The notes: generated by a model not told the origin, from the letters alone. DNA of 64,000 bases from Hymenopellis radicata (GCA_015501595.1 JADNRX010000117.1:79977-143976); one strand, 5' to 3'. Counted from the stretch's first letter, positions 1-11,885 are shown. Numbers and translations: made by a program.

Positions 1-3000
1 TGGAGCTGTTTCTCCATAATTGTCCAGTTCGCGTCTCGCATCATCAGTCCGCTGATAGCGTCCATCGACAACGCCACGATCTTCTCGCGGTTACGCGGGA
101 TTCTAGGATCGGGATTACCAATCTGGTTGGCAGAGTAAACAAACATAGACGGGAAATGGTCCAGCATGGCCAGTTGGACGACGTCGTCGCCGTTGTCCTC
201 GAAGAGCTTGGCGAGCACAAAGCCAAGGATACTTGTCGATGAGTATGCAGCTAGCCGATACGGTCCCGTCGGTTGTTGCTCCTTGATTTTGGCAAAGTAG
301 AAAGCAGCCATTTCGTCCAACGTCGTTAACGGGGTGTCGGGCGTGACTTGCAACGTCCAGACAGACGTCCGAAACTTTTCGGCATATGATGCGTATTCGA
401 AGAAGAGCCCTCCGGCGCCTGCAAGTGCATAAGAATACGTGTTAGCTGGAAGAAGTCTTACTAACCGTGAATCATAATGAGAGGTGGGTCCCCTTTCCCC
501 TCCAACAGCTTTACCACCGTCTGCCCGGACATTGGAAGCGGCGTATCAACTGAATAATAACCCTCTTCCTCCTCCTTCAACTCCTTTGCACTAGGAATCT
601 TGAATGAACCGACGACGAAACCACGGACAAAGGCACTCAATCCGAAAATCGTCGGGAACTCGAATACAAAGTTCTGCGGCAAGAGTCGAATCGCGGCGAG
701 CGGGACAACTTTCGACTGGTGCATTGCGCGAAGAAGCGAGTTCCGAATAGAGGTTGCGGTTAAACTGTAAATGAGTATGATCAGTTGATGTTCTCCGGAA
801 GAACATCTGGGAACGGTACCTATCGCCACCAGCATCAAAGATATTCATGTCGTCCATGACGGAAGGAGAGAGAACATCATGGACTATGCCGCGAACGAAG
901 ATTGTAATGTTTTTGAGATCCCACTCCGGCGGTGCAGCCTCCGCGTGCGATATGTCATCCACTGCATTATATATGCCTTCGATCTCGTCATGATACCGAT
1001 CGACAATGGCACCGCGACGAAGAGATCCTTTGGACGTGTACTCGAAAGGCTTGGAAGGATTCGCTACGAGAATCATCTGACAAGTCCCGTAATCAAATAC
1101 ATCGTACTGCCAGCCCTAAGTCAACCGGGCTCACCTCTTTGTAAATCCTCGAATGCTGTGGCGCTTGTTCATTAGCGATCATCACAGTGTTCCTGTAGGG
1201 AAATCAATGCCGAACGAGCAGACGAATAGAACAACATAGTGCAGACCAGATCTTGTTGCGGAATTCCGCAAGCTTTACAGAGTCGGTTGGGTCGAAAGCG
1301 TATTCGGGGCGCGGAAGAATCAGCACGCCAGGTTGGAATTTGGCCCTCCCAAACATGATCGCACTCGCAATGTGCTTGTCACCTTGTAAGATGATCTCTG
1401 GGGGAACTACAGTCAGCAGATATTTCCCCTACACAGTGAAGGACGGTCACCTATCGGGGCTGGATTCGTCTACGCGGAAACGCAAGACGTCAGTCATGTC
1501 GGGGTCAATTCACAAATATTACCTTTTCCTGAAACAGCTGTCAGCATCCGTTGCTTCAAAGTAAAAGGGTAGTACATACGCCAGTGCTGTGCATGATTTG
1601 GTCGTCTAGACACCTCGCTGGTTAGTACTGGCAGGATCTGAAATAGGAGTGTCCGCCTCACCTGCTCGGCCGTATATCTTCCAGTAGACGGGATTGACGG
1701 GGTGCCGAATGACTAGATCTTTTGTGTCGAAGGCCCGTACGCCGTCCACTTCAGCGTTGATAACAGCCGGAGAGAGGTTAGGAGATTCCTGAGTATGCGT
1801 CAAGCGTTTATTCACGCGAGGCAGCATCCAAAAGCACCCACTTTAATGTACAACCGGAACACGTTGTCCTCTACTGGTACAAAGGCAGCATCGACATGAG
1901 ATGCTAGCTACCTCGGAATGTTAGAGCTAGACTTGAATTGAAGAATACAGTTACTCACCCGCATCCATTCCCAACCCACTGAAGGAGGTTTCTCTGCAAC
2001 AAGATGTCATCCTAGACTGCGGACGATGACATCAAGATAAACGCACTCTGAAAGACTACAATCCCGCCCGTTTCCGTTCTATATCGTTGCCAGTGAGCAT
2101 CTCGGCGTTAGTAGAATGAATTACTGACAGTCCATAACCCGTAGTTAGAGGCACGCCGTGAGATCTCAAGATGTCGCCTGCGTCTTTCGACAAGGGTCCT
2201 CCGCCATAAAGCTAGTATTGGACCATTCAGGGAAGATTGAGAGAACAAAACGGCGAAGACACACCACACAAGTGAAGGTGTTTAATGCTTTGATTGAGGC
2301 GGGATTTTTGGACCATTGCTGCAAGCATTGAGTTACGCGCGAACCTGAATCCTTCTTATACCACGAACCTCAAGGAACGAAGGCACTGTGAGTATCACGT
2401 TACAGCGCAGCGCCGTAGTGCTGGCCAGGCAACGTTCTGAAGTAGGCACGACAGGAGGATTGGTGGGCGGAAACACCGCTATAATCGTACCCGATGAGAT
2501 CTGATGATATATGTTACACCGGAGGAAGAGCAGTTTGTGGGTCAAGACTCACCATGAGGCACGTCGGCCAGAAGCCTAGCACATCTACCCGCAAATGCGT
2601 CGGAAAGGGAAGCTCCAGAAAGAAGTCAACGTACGATACATCGGTAGTCCCTGTGAGGCGAATATGAGCTCACCCATATCCATCTCTCCGTAGTCTTTTG
2701 AAGGGAGTCCGTCAGCTTACGCTAATGCAGTTTCGGAGTAAGTACTTACAAGGAAGCCGAGCATACTGTAGGAGAAGGCGGTGGCTGAGATGAATTGGAC
2801 TGGGAAAGCGCGTAGTCCCGGAAGAGTGGAAGATCATTGCCGTCTCCGTCCACTCAAGCTCGGGCATCGACTCATTCGGGGAGTTCTGAACTTCACCACT
2901 GCCAATATGATACAAGGATTCGAAAGAGGGCATTGGCATACTTTGCATAGGACCAATTTCTGGGCTAGCTGAGCCACATTCGTGACGGACTATGTCCGCG

Positions 3001-3487
3001 ACTGTCTGGAGGTGCTGATCGTGGCTGACGATCATACGAGTACACTTGGTCTCCTTGACAAGATGTACCACAGCGGCAGCAGAATTGCGCATGGAGATGG
3101 GAAAAGGAACAAATCCAGCTTGCATTAGACCATAAACGATGGCGAAGAAGGACATTGTATCTGCATAATTATCAGTAATTCCAAGACATACCTAGTAAAT
3201 CGGTGATGTACCTGTGTTGACAAGAATCGCGACCACAGGACGAGTTCCCGAAATAGGCGCTCCGAGACTGCGTTGAACAATCTGTCTAGCAACCTGGATA
3301 GCAACGAAGACCTGGTCCAGCGTAATTCTGTTACACTTCCATCGTTTGGACTCTCGTAGCGAAACACTGGATGGTCGGGACTATTCTTCGCGTGAAATTC
3401 AGGAAGCGATGGGAGCGTCAATGAACCATCGAGAGGCGGTGGACGGAAGGTCTTGGACGTTAAACCTTGCGGTGCCGGATACTGCAT
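1..3487 (-). pseudogene. NRPS-like A-T-TE synthetase, left copy, frameshifted and cut by window edge
   Basis: This is the mirror copy of the synthetase at 22400-26233 and has the same exon order. The adenylation part runs from about 3487 down to 1020. The carrier motif GGD, split by an intron with SL on the next exon, lies near 815. The thioesterase continues off the left edge, so the last 120 or so residues are missing here. The ATG at 3487 follows a TATAAAA box at 3528-3534 on the minus strand. At 3314-3318 the copy reads ACCAGG where the right copy reads ACTCAGG. This one-base loss shifts exon 1 just after the motif ELRWT. A 9-nt in-frame insertion adds three residues near HECGSASPE. The other exons align well with the right copy and I saw no other stop in them. 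If the missing C is a sequencing error, this is a second functional gene. Copy identity is certain; pseudogene status is not. Confidence 0.75.
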
Positions 3488-4212
3488 GATGGCGTTGCGT
3501 GAACTGCTGCTGTGGTTGGGCATGGGTTTTATAACTCTCACTGCGGACATTCCAAATCCCCACAAAGACAAGTGATACCGTTCACGTTCACCCCAGCTAT
3601 CATGTGTTCTGATAACGACCCAGAAGAAGATAAAGTGGAACCATAAGTATTGCTGACCCGCGGCCTTCGCGCGACTTTCAGAGGCTTCCTTCGAGTATAT
3701 TTTAGTGTCCCCGAGGTTTATAAGACTTACATGAAATCGTGCTGATGCAAATAGTGCGTGAACAAGCGGAGATGCGCAACAGCATACATAATACTGGCTG
3801 CGAGAAATGGAAGAAATGGCTCAGAGAACCGGCTTCTCAGCTTCTCGGTGACAAGTCCAACGGTACCTCCTTCCTCACAGCGTCCAGAGCATCGAAAGTC
3901 TACAATGACTCGGTCAACATCGGCGCCCAGAGGATGTATATAGATTGGGCGTCAGGGTGTGGCAGAGTCGAAGACAACGGTTGAACGGAGGCGCTTTTTA
4001 ATAGAGGCGCCCATAAGACTAGACGCGCGCAGATGAAGAAGCCGTTCTTAATGGGCCAAGCCAGAGTCATTCAGGACTGCCGTGGGGATTAGCGCGTGTC
4101 CCCCCTTTGCGTAAATCCTCCGCTTGGATGAACCGGAATAAAAAAAATCGAAGAAGAGAGGATGACATAATAACAGTGGGTATGTCGGGCCGGCTTCCTG
4201 GGCCTGGTCGTT
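1..4212. repeat. Left arm of large inverted repeat
   Basis: This stretch is the reverse complement of 21713-26233 apart from small differences. Homology covers the whole synthetase copy plus about 700 bp upstream of it, including an AT-rich tract and the segment reading GGCCGGCTTCCTGGGCCTGG at about 4189-4208. It stops abruptly near 4212, and the sequence beyond that shows no match to the other side. The outer end lies beyond the window. The arms are separated by about 17.5 kb of unrelated genes. Confidence 0.88.
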
Positions 4213-4793
4213 GAGCTTTGCCTGAGGCGAGCATGTCAGAGCACCTCCTTATGGAGGTCCCCAACATCGGGATCAGGACCTTGAAGAAGTTATTGACCAA
4301 AAGTTGGAGTTGAACAAGGAGGACAGGTTCGTCGTGTCCGTGATGTTTTGCACGTGGAGTGGACGGAGGATCCTAGGGAGTGGTTGGCCAAGGAGATTTT
4401 GGATCTCCCGGAAGATCTCATGCTGGGGTGAGATGGTGGAGGACAACCCCATGCAGGCACAGAACATGACCTTGGACCTGACTCAACTTTGAACCAAGAC
4501 GTCCCGCCTGGCTGTATTACACGGAAGTAGGGAGCCATCAACTCCCAACACCACAGTTGCGTTGGACGCAGAACGTCCGATCTCGTCGTGCGGTTGGTGC
4601 TCCTCCTTCCCGATTTCAGCTCCCATATGGGCCACAGCAGCAGCACAAGTCATGGTCTGCGCCTACTGCGATGCTCAGCTTCGAGCATTTCGCTGCCTTC
4701 TGAAGTTCTTCCCTCACCAAGTGGCGCACCTACATCATCGCGCGGGCCGAGCCATATAATACTCACCGCCTGCGCCTCGGTTCACCATCAATT
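4213..4793. other. No supported gene
   Basis: This 580-bp stretch lies between the inner end of the inverted repeat and a broken DUF6593 gene. Open frames occur on both strands, the longest about 118 codons on the minus strand. None shows a recognisable domain, a splice-linked continuation or a convincing start context. It may hold old transposon or gene debris. Confidence 0.4.
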
Positions 4794-5464
4794 ATGTACC
4801 TCTAGCTCTCCTCAGGAAGCTCTCTCAGAGACCAAACATTCCTTGACGACCGCGTACACTTATGCACACCGTACACATTAATCAACCGCACGACTACGAT
4901 TCGCGGAGCTGATGGCGCGCCTGTAACGCGTATAGCATGGAAGACAATTGGTTCAAGTTCCATAATTGAGATTGGCGGCAGGGAGATGAAGGCCGATGAC
5001 TTTCTAAGAAAGAAGGGACTCGGTGAAATAACAGGTATATGTGGCGCATTTTGTCCACAAGGAGAACTAAGAATAACATTCGACATCGCGTATTTGTTGG
5101 TCCAGACCGCAGAGAGTACACGTAGGAAATCACATTCCCGAAGCCTCAGGTGCGTTTCTCTTCGCCGTAGACGGTAGTTTGTTCAGCAAACACTTCAGCT
5201 GGTTGTCTCACCTTACGCTCATAGTACATCCTTAATGACGGTACCAAAACCCCAATCCCCACATTCCCCACACGCCACTTGCATAAGCAGAAAGCCTCCT
5301 TGGAGATAGCGCCAATGACGGATATTATCTTGACAACATTCATCTTCGTGGAGAAGCTGAGGCGCGACCAGCAGCCGAGTTCGGCGGCGGCGGTAGGAGC
5401 AAGTGCTCGTGTTGAGCGTATTCCACTTTCGATACCTGTAATTGTCTCCCTATACGTGTACTAA
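4794..5464 (+). pseudogene. DUF6593 (tubby-like fold family) pseudogene
   Basis: The spliced reading shows the DUF6593 pattern of Agaricomycetes: a strand with TTIRGADGAPVTRIAW, then GREMKADDFLRKKG, then RVFVGPDRREYT, then YILNDGTKTPI, and the characteristic end MTDIILTTFIFVEKLRRDQQ. An intron from about 5147 to 5224 joins PKPQ to YILNDG cleanly. Two in-frame TAG codons break it. One is at 4803-4805, four codons after the likely ATG. The other is at 5123-5125, at the place of the conserved Trp that follows EYT, which looks like TGG changed to TAG. The first intron (about 5032-5074) also fails to keep phase. The family's function is unknown. A complete-looking relative lies at 12164-12848 on the other strand. 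The family call is firm, the exact exon borders less so. Confidence 0.65.
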
Positions 5465-5759
5465 CGTGTACGGCGCATTTCCTGGATGATGTTCATGAAC
5501 TTGATGAAATTGTACCGACTCAAGTCTCAGGCATACTCGAGCGAGAATGTGAAGGTCACCCGAGCAACGTACCATCTGCACAATATCGAAGAGGATATAG
5601 TGTCGTGTCGGGAGGCCACTACTAAGTAAGTATTTCTTGCAACTATGCTCCTAAGTACAAATGTCCATGTCCATGCCAAGCATAAATACAACAGTCCAGC
5701 AACTTAAATACAAGACTTCGGAATCAGAATTTTCAGTGTTTCTCTTCAAAAGAGAGTTT

Positions 5760-6736
5760 CTAAGACCAAGGAATCAGTGACAAGATGTCGCGAGATAAAG
5801 ATAATTTCCATACCACAAAAACCGACGTTCCAAATTGGGCTACGAGCGCGGCCTTGTCACCAGTTCCAAAGAGTGCGCCAGAACCGTCTATTCCGATGCG
5901 TTAAACGGCGTAAAGAGACAGGAATCGGATCAACTTACCCCCAAAAAGACACCAACGAATGTCTCGGGGCGAGAGAAATCCGAGTTTACCCACTGAACGT
6001 CAAAGCACTTTGTCTTCTCATCAAATGCAAGGAACTATCCACAAGTGGGTGAGATCAGTCAGACCAAAGTACAACAGACGCACGATAGCAGTTTCAACGT
6101 CCTTCCCAACACCCATGTTCACTGGGTTAGATGTAAACGTATTACCGATGCCACTCTGGGGGGATGCACCGGGGAGAGTGGGCCACGCCGCACCGCCAAG
6201 GTAGAAGTAGCTAGCAAACAGTCGGTCAATTGACTTGAACAGTTGGATGGAAAACGCACTTGAAGGTTCCCTTGCCAATACTGGAAGTGGGCTGTCCATG
6301 CCGACGACACCAGCAAAGAAGGGGTTCAAGGGATCGCCGTTCTGCGATGCGTCAAACACGAAGAAGAGATGGAAGAAATGAACTTACAAGCGTCCTCCAG
6401 GTGTTCGAAGACTCGTCGATCTCGACGAGCAACTTGTCGTCGTCGCACGTGGCCTTCCTGTACGCGCCGTAGGAGGCAAGCTTGTTTCCGATATACCCGA
6501 AGTCCTTGCCGTCGTCCGTAGTTATCTTGATATACCCTTTGACGCTACGGAGGACGTTAGATCATTGCAACGTAGAAAAGAAAGATTTCTTACCAGTCGT
6601 CCTCGTCCCACTGGTGATCCTTGACCTTGCCATCGCCATCTCCTCTAGCAAGCACGCTGCTGAAAAAGTCAAGGGGCGCCGGGGATGCGAATGTAATCGC
6701 GGAAAGAGCCAAGACGGAGAGGGTGTTGAACAACAT
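5760..6736 (-). CDS. Small secreted protein, family of unknown function
   Basis: The ATG at 6736 opens a clear signal peptide (MLFNTLSVLALSAITFASPA), followed by a short acidic segment ending in DEDDW. Further exons read KGYIKITTDDGKDFGY, then TCDDDKLLVEIDESSNTW, FDASQNGDPLNPFFAGVVG, YFYLGGAAWPTLPG, DEKTKCFDVQWVNSD with SRPETFVGVF, and a last exon with GSGALFGTGDKAALVAQFG before a TAG at 5760-5762. Donor and acceptor sites fit short introns. The spliced product should be about 250 residues. I do not recognise a named family. Related pieces lie at 29789-30250, 40960-41350 and 41585-41700, so it belongs to a locally amplified family. The location should be extracellular. Exon borders in the middle are approximate. 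Confidence 0.6.
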
Positions 6737-7355
6737 AGTTGCAGAGATGAATCCGAGATGTCGATGAGAAGGCTGATTGGAAGGAAATCTGGGAATGATG
6801 TCGAAAAGATAGTTAGTTAGCTGCTTATATACTACAAGGCATCGCGAGGTCGAAATAATGACGCAAACGTGAATTAAATTTAGAGGATGGGTTGAGACGT
6901 CGAGAACGCATGACCTTCGATATCCTTGGCAGGTTTGCTTAAGCCGAAATTGTCTATCGCGCGCGCCCATGGACATATGAGTGCGGTCGTGGACGTTGAA
7001 TCTAGGATGAGACACTCGAACGGACACAATTTAGCCGTCGAGAATGTCTTGCGCTAGGTGGACGTGAGTTCGAGCTCTGGGACGCGACGAAATGGATTAA
7101 CTTGAGCTAAATGCCCATCAGCAACAGGACAAGCTGCACGCCACATGCTGAAGTTTTATACATGACTTGGGGTTGCTGTCGTAATATTGCGGCCATTGCT
7201 CAGCGGTGGCGTCCGTTGGCTCCCCTGTACCATTCGATGACTCTAACATATAATTATCCAGCCATGCACATATCGTAAGTCGGTGCGGTGATGTGGGCGA
7301 TCCGAAACAGAAAGCGCTTGTACCAACCGTTAAGCCTTCAACCGAGGATCTACGT

Positions 7356-8555
7356 TCAAGGCCTCCTGATAAGAGACACGGCGAAATGAACGCATACTAG
7401 GCTAAACTCTGCCTTGCGGTTGCAAAAAGACCCATCCATAATCCCTGACATTAGCCCCGTTGTCCCAAAGAACAACTCGGTTTCATACGCCCAATTTACG
7501 ATCCCAGAAATGCAATCCTTGACCCCTCGAACCCACAGGCGCATATCATAACCCTCCCCGCTCATCTCAGTCGACTTCTGAGGTTGAGGTTGTCGCCAGA
7601 ATAAGGAAGACCACGACGGTGCAGGTGGCGCACGCGTCATACTGGTCTCGAGCACCGAGAGGTCCGTGATGGCATCCTTAATCATATCGCCGGCGTATTG
7701 TAACGCTGCCTGAAGGGAAAGGTTTTTCTGCGCCATTAGGACGGCGATGAGATTAGGGCTATTCGGTGCGGAGGATTGTGCGACGTTGAAGGAGACGGTG
7801 TCCTAAGGAAATAACGTGAGACGTGGGTCAAGAATCAAGCGACGGGCATGCTTACCAGCACGTAAGCAATGATTCTGGCTGCGGTGGATCTGAATCTTCG
7901 GCTTTCCTCAGTGTGTTCTAGGATATGTAGGCCCTCTACGAGCTCCACCATGTCGAGAATAACATAAGCCCCACTATAGTCGTCCAAGGACGATGTATAT
8001 TCATCGATTGTGGGTACGACTGTGTCTCCGCTGCTTTGAAGCTGTCGGTCATTTTGGGCTCGTCTGTGGCGGTTGAGCGAGGCGACGAATTGCCGGGTCC
8101 ATTCATCGGACTGATTCGCACATTGCAACTGTAATCCCGGAAGGGCACTGTGTGAATTTTGACCCATGTACAACAAAAGCTTGTCATATATTTACTCACT
8201 ATTGGAAGAGTCGATCCGAGCGAAGGGACTCTAAATTTTCGAGATCTCGATATGGCACCCATTCGGTGAAATCCCCGCGTGCATGCCGCGCGTATTGGAT
8301 CATCCAAATCGTCATAAAGTCCGCTGCCGCACGCAGTTGAGATCCATCGCATGTTGGGAAACATAAGGAGGCGAGCAGACCGCCTTTTACTGCGCCTAAT
8401 AGTTCGCGGTCAATGAGTGCTACAGAGCTCAAGTGTTCAATGGACGTGTCCGACGCCCATTTACACCGCGAATTTGTACGCAGCCCAAAAGGCCGAACAT
8501 AGGAAGGAAGGTCGGGGAGTTGGATTGCAGTGGAGCCTGTCGCGGCTTGGGCCAT
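7356..8555 (-). CDS. Sesquiterpene-synthase-like protein with degenerate active-site motifs
   Basis: Three exons give about 330 residues, the usual length of basidiomycete class I sesquiterpene synthases. The start at 8555 precedes IQLPDLPSYVRPFG, the typical N-terminal strand. Then come GGLLASLCFPTCDGSQLRAA, ADFMTIW, and after an intron (about 8151-8191) SDEWTRQFVASL. After another intron (about 7802-7855) come DTVSFNVAQSS and NLIAVLMAQKNLSLQAALQY, and near the end WVRGVKDCISGIVNWAYETE with LFFG, matching the family's W-x-F-E-T-E-R-Y-F-G region. The Asp-rich D(D/E)xxD motif expected right after ADFMTIW is absent; the sequence is MIQYARHARGD. The NSE motif (NDxxSxxxE) reads LDTVSFNVA, lacking the Asn and Glu. 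Known class I enzymes bind Mg2+ and diphosphate through these residues, so this protein is probably inactive in the standard reaction or is decaying. A truncated copy lies at 11099-11885. Confidence 0.68.
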
Positions 8556-9338
8556 AAGAATGAACACGTCGTGAGGCAAGGTAATCCCAAGTCAGTGCGA
8601 TATAACCGAAGAACGTGGCGTGCTGGCAAGCGCGTCGCGCGATGGTAAGATCAAAGCAGTTGTTGGGTCTTGTTTGTTCATACTCATCACGTCGTGGCAC
8701 TGTCATAAGATAAGCCTATGGCGCTAGAGATACAGAAAGACTGTCAGATAGAAACCAAAGAATAATTGGTTCTTGGGGGTTGTCGAAGACTCGGGGTGGG
8801 CCGGCTCGCCATGAGGTTCAACGGTCACGTGAGGACCGCTCTCAAAGCCCGTGTGTGGCGCAATTGCCAGCCGAACATCAGCGGAAACAGAAAAGGAAAT
8901 GAAGAAATACGCACCGTGTTGACGCCGACCAGCTCAAATCCAAACTCATGTCCTTGTTAGGTGATGGCATGACGGCGCAGGGGTCCAGCCTGGAACTGCG
9001 GCATCGTCGTCCAGAAGCGTGGCAGCTCCGTCCCGGTGGCTTACGCGTTCGCGGCGTACGTGTTGCAAGAGAAGGTGGTGGTGGCTGGTAAGGTCGTTGG
9101 TGGTTCGGGTCCGTAAAGCGTGCCGGCACATGCCGACACCTCCAAAATAAATATAGTCGTCCAGGATGCCTCCAAGCCTGTACGCGTCGTGAATGAGTGT
9201 GGTGGTGAAGGAAAGCGACCAATTGGCACCGACAAGAGCGTGATTTTAATCTTGAAAATGATCGAAAGGACATGGCCTTGAATCCAGTGCGAAGCGATGC
9301 CAAATGTCTTACATAACAGCTACTTGCTTCTGACTTCC
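8556..9338. other. Region between terpene-synthase-like gene and kinase
   Basis: The part up to about 8885 is the upstream flank of the terpene-synthase-like gene and recurs directly at 11605-11885. The rest (8890-9330) has a minus-strand open frame of up to 167 codons, rich in Arg, Pro and Ser, with no recognised domain. I do not support a gene there. Confidence 0.4.
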
Positions 9339-10645
9339 ATGGCCGACGAGGACGAAAAGGTATGGACGTTGCACTATGCATTCCTTCATGACCAGGGGTA
9401 CGAGCTTCGAGATAAGTTCAAACCCGGCTGGCAACCGACTTGGAAAACACCTCTCGAACGTGCAAATGGTGTCTGTATTCAAGTAACGCTCTTGCTCCAT
9501 GGTCAAGATCTTGGCTGACTATGCATATAGGATCCGGCCGTCATCGTAGACGCGACAAAATCTGCAGATAAGAAACCCGTCATGCTGAAGAAAATACTCA
9601 CAACTGGACGTCGACCTGATCATGAATTGGAGATCGCGCTCTACCTGGCTTCGCTTCTCGAGCACTCTGAGAACCACGCTGTACCTATTCTCGACGTTCT
9701 TCAGTCTCCGCATTTTGGAGACCTCAAGCTCATGGTAATGCCCCGATTACGCCTTCATTACGACCCGCCTTTCGACACTGTCGGTGAATTCATCGATGCG
9801 TTTCGACAGATATTCGAGGTTAGTGAGACATTCCTCTCTAAATGCATGGCATTCTGACACCTCTCAGGGCGTTGAGTTTCTCCATAAACACTTCATTGCC
9901 CATCGGTGCGTTGGGCAATGCACCTATTCGATGAACTCCGTTTGACCATGTTACTTCTAGAGATCTTCACGGCGGTAATATAATGCTCGACCCCACACGC
10001 CTGTATCCCAATGGATTCCATCCGGCTCTTGAATTCATGAGACCAGATTTCAAAGGATTCGCGAAATATACAACGCGAACGCGCTGCTGGCCGCGATACT
10101 ATCTCATTGATTTTGGTCGTTCGCGTCGCTACTCTCCCGAGAGAGTGCCGTTTGAGGTCACCAAGCCTCGTCCAGACTCAGATCATATAGCTCTCCTCCC
10201 TGAAAAAAGAGGTAGCACGCCCAGGCGATATAATCCTTTCCCTGTTGATATCTTCCGCCTTGGCTACATGCTCATAAGGGACTGCGCCGTGGTAGGTCTG
10301 CATCACACACTCTAGCTTATTCTAACCTCTCAGTAGGATGAATTTCCTCCACTGCAGTTTGTTCTACCGTTAGCACAAGAGATGATGGCGCAAGACCCTT
10401 CCTCTCGACCGACTATTACAGAAGTGCGGCGGCGGTTTGCGGAGCTCTGTCAGCCCTTGACGAAGAAGCAATTGCGACTAGCCGGGTCACCGGAATCGGT
10501 TGATATTTTGCAGCGCCTTCGTCAACTCAGGCATATTCTTACTTGCACGGCTCCGTTGCCTCGTGGTAGGGATTTCAATTCTGAGAGGTTTGCGCTCGAT
10601 GATAATCTTCGGTCTTTCTATACCTCCGTTCCCTCTGATGTATAA
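9339..10645 (+). CDS. Fungal protein-kinase-domain protein
   Basis: The ATG at 9339 starts MADEDEKVWTLHYAFLHDQG. Exons are joined by introns at about 9469-9530, 9820-9866, 9905-9960 and 10291-10335. Kinase landmarks appear in order: KKPVMLKKIL (possible ATP-binding Lys), LEIALYLASLLEHSENHAVP (helix C and following strand), a catalytic loop HRDLHGGNIM split by an intron after HR, the DFG motif in YYLIDFGRSRRY, DIFRLGYML in the C-lobe, and QDPSSRPTITEVRRRFAEL at the end. A normal Gly-rich loop is not visible. This layout matches the fungal kinase-like proteins found in large numbers in Agaricomycetes, most of unknown substrate. The length of about 340 residues is normal for them. A broken relative lies just downstream at 10780-11098. 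Confidence 0.75.
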
Positions 10646-10779
10646 GTTGGCATATTGAACGAGTTCTTCTCATCAAATTCGGCTGTGTTCCCGGTGGTTC
10701 CTTGTTGTTGAAAGTTCAAAGCCCAGCATTAGCAGCTTCAACTAGGTTCGAGACCTGTGTAATCATCGTTGATGAAGTT

Positions 10780-11098
10780 GCCTCGAGTGCCGGTAAGTAT
10801 CAACTTACGGCGACCACTCAGACCACGACCATGACTGACGAGTATGAAAAGTTCTGAATGCTACACCACTCTTTCCTTCATGAGCAAGGGTAGGAGCTTC
10901 CAGATAAGTTCAAACCTGGCGGCCAGTGGGTTCCTAAATGGAAAAACGAATCTCAACGCGCGCGCGAGGGTCCTGGAACTCCAGTAATGTTTCCCGCGCT
11001 CTTTTCATTGACGTTGGCCGACGACGCTTGACTATAGAACTCGTCGACGCGCTTAGATCATCCGACAGGAAACCTGTGATGCTGAAGAGAGCTCTGAT
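10780..11098 (+). pseudogene. Kinase gene fragment (5' part only)
   Basis: The sequence matches the 5' end of the kinase gene at 9339: an acidic start, then a frame corresponding to FLHDQGYELRDKFKPG, and later the segment around KKPVMLKK (here from SDRKPVMLKR). A TGA interrupts the first codons (GTTCTGAATG near 10851). The homology ends abruptly at about 11098, where terpene-synthase-derived sequence of the opposite orientation begins. This is a truncated relic of a tandem kinase duplication. Confidence 0.7.
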
Positions 11099-11885
11099 CA
11101 GTGTGTTCTAGGATATTTGGGCCCTCTACGAGCTCCACCATGTCAAGAATAACATAAACCCCACTATAGTCGTCCAAGGACGACGTATATTCATCGATTG
11201 TGGGTACGACACATATTTACTCACTATTGGAAGAGCCGATCCGAGCGAAGGGACTCTAAATTTTCGAGATCTCGATATGGCACCCATTCGGTGAAATCCC
11301 CGCGTGCATGCCGCGCGTATTGGATCATCCAAATCGTCATAAAATCGGCTGCCGCACGTAGTTGAGATCCATCGCATGTTGGGAAACATAAGGAGGCGAG
11401 CAGACCGCCTTTTACTGCGCCTAATAGTTCGCGGTCAATGAGTGCTACAGAGCTCAAGTGTTCAATGGACGTGTCCGACGCCCATTTACACCGCGAATTT
11501 GTACGCAGCCCAAAAGCTCGAACACATGAAGGAAGGTCGAGGAGTTGGATTGCAGTGGAGCCTGTCGCGGCTTGGGCCATAAGAATGAACACGTCGTGAG
11601 GCAAGGTAATCCCAAGTCAGTGCGATATAAGCGCGTCGCGTGATGGTCAGATCAAAGCAGTTGTTGGGTCTTGTTTGTTCATAAACATCATGTCGTGGCA
11701 CTGTGATAAGATAGGACTATGGCGCTGTGCTGTGTGAGGAGGAAGGAGATACAGAAAGACTGTCAGATAGAAACCAAAGGAGGTTGTCGAAGACTCGCGA
11801 TCGGGGTGGGCCCGCCATGAGGGTTCAACGATCACGTGAGGACAGGGAGCCCGTGTGTGGCGTAATTGCCAGCCGTACATCAGCG
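11099..11885 (-). pseudogene. Truncated terpene-synthase-like copy
   Basis: This is a direct repeat of 7907-8885. It includes the exon coding for LLASLCFPTCDGSQLRAA and the altered MIQYARHARGD segment, plus the upstream flank. About 175 bp are deleted internally, where GGGTACGAC joins directly to CATATTTACTC near 11210. Everything corresponding to the 3' exons below 7907 is missing, so no full protein can be made. The altered Asp-rich region is the same as in the 7356-8555 gene, so that change predates the duplication. Confidence 0.8.

Noticed and set aside
7936..8364. Frame with YDDLDDP in the terpene-synthase exon, looking like an Asp-rich motif
   Set aside because: It is in a different frame from the conserved ADFMTIW and from the exon's splice phase, and both copies agree on the base sequence. 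I did not accept it as the catalytic motif.
8878..9381. Minus-strand open frame of 167 codons
   Set aside because: It has a low-complexity Arg/Pro/Ser-rich composition, no domain and no splice partner, and overlaps the start of the kinase gene.
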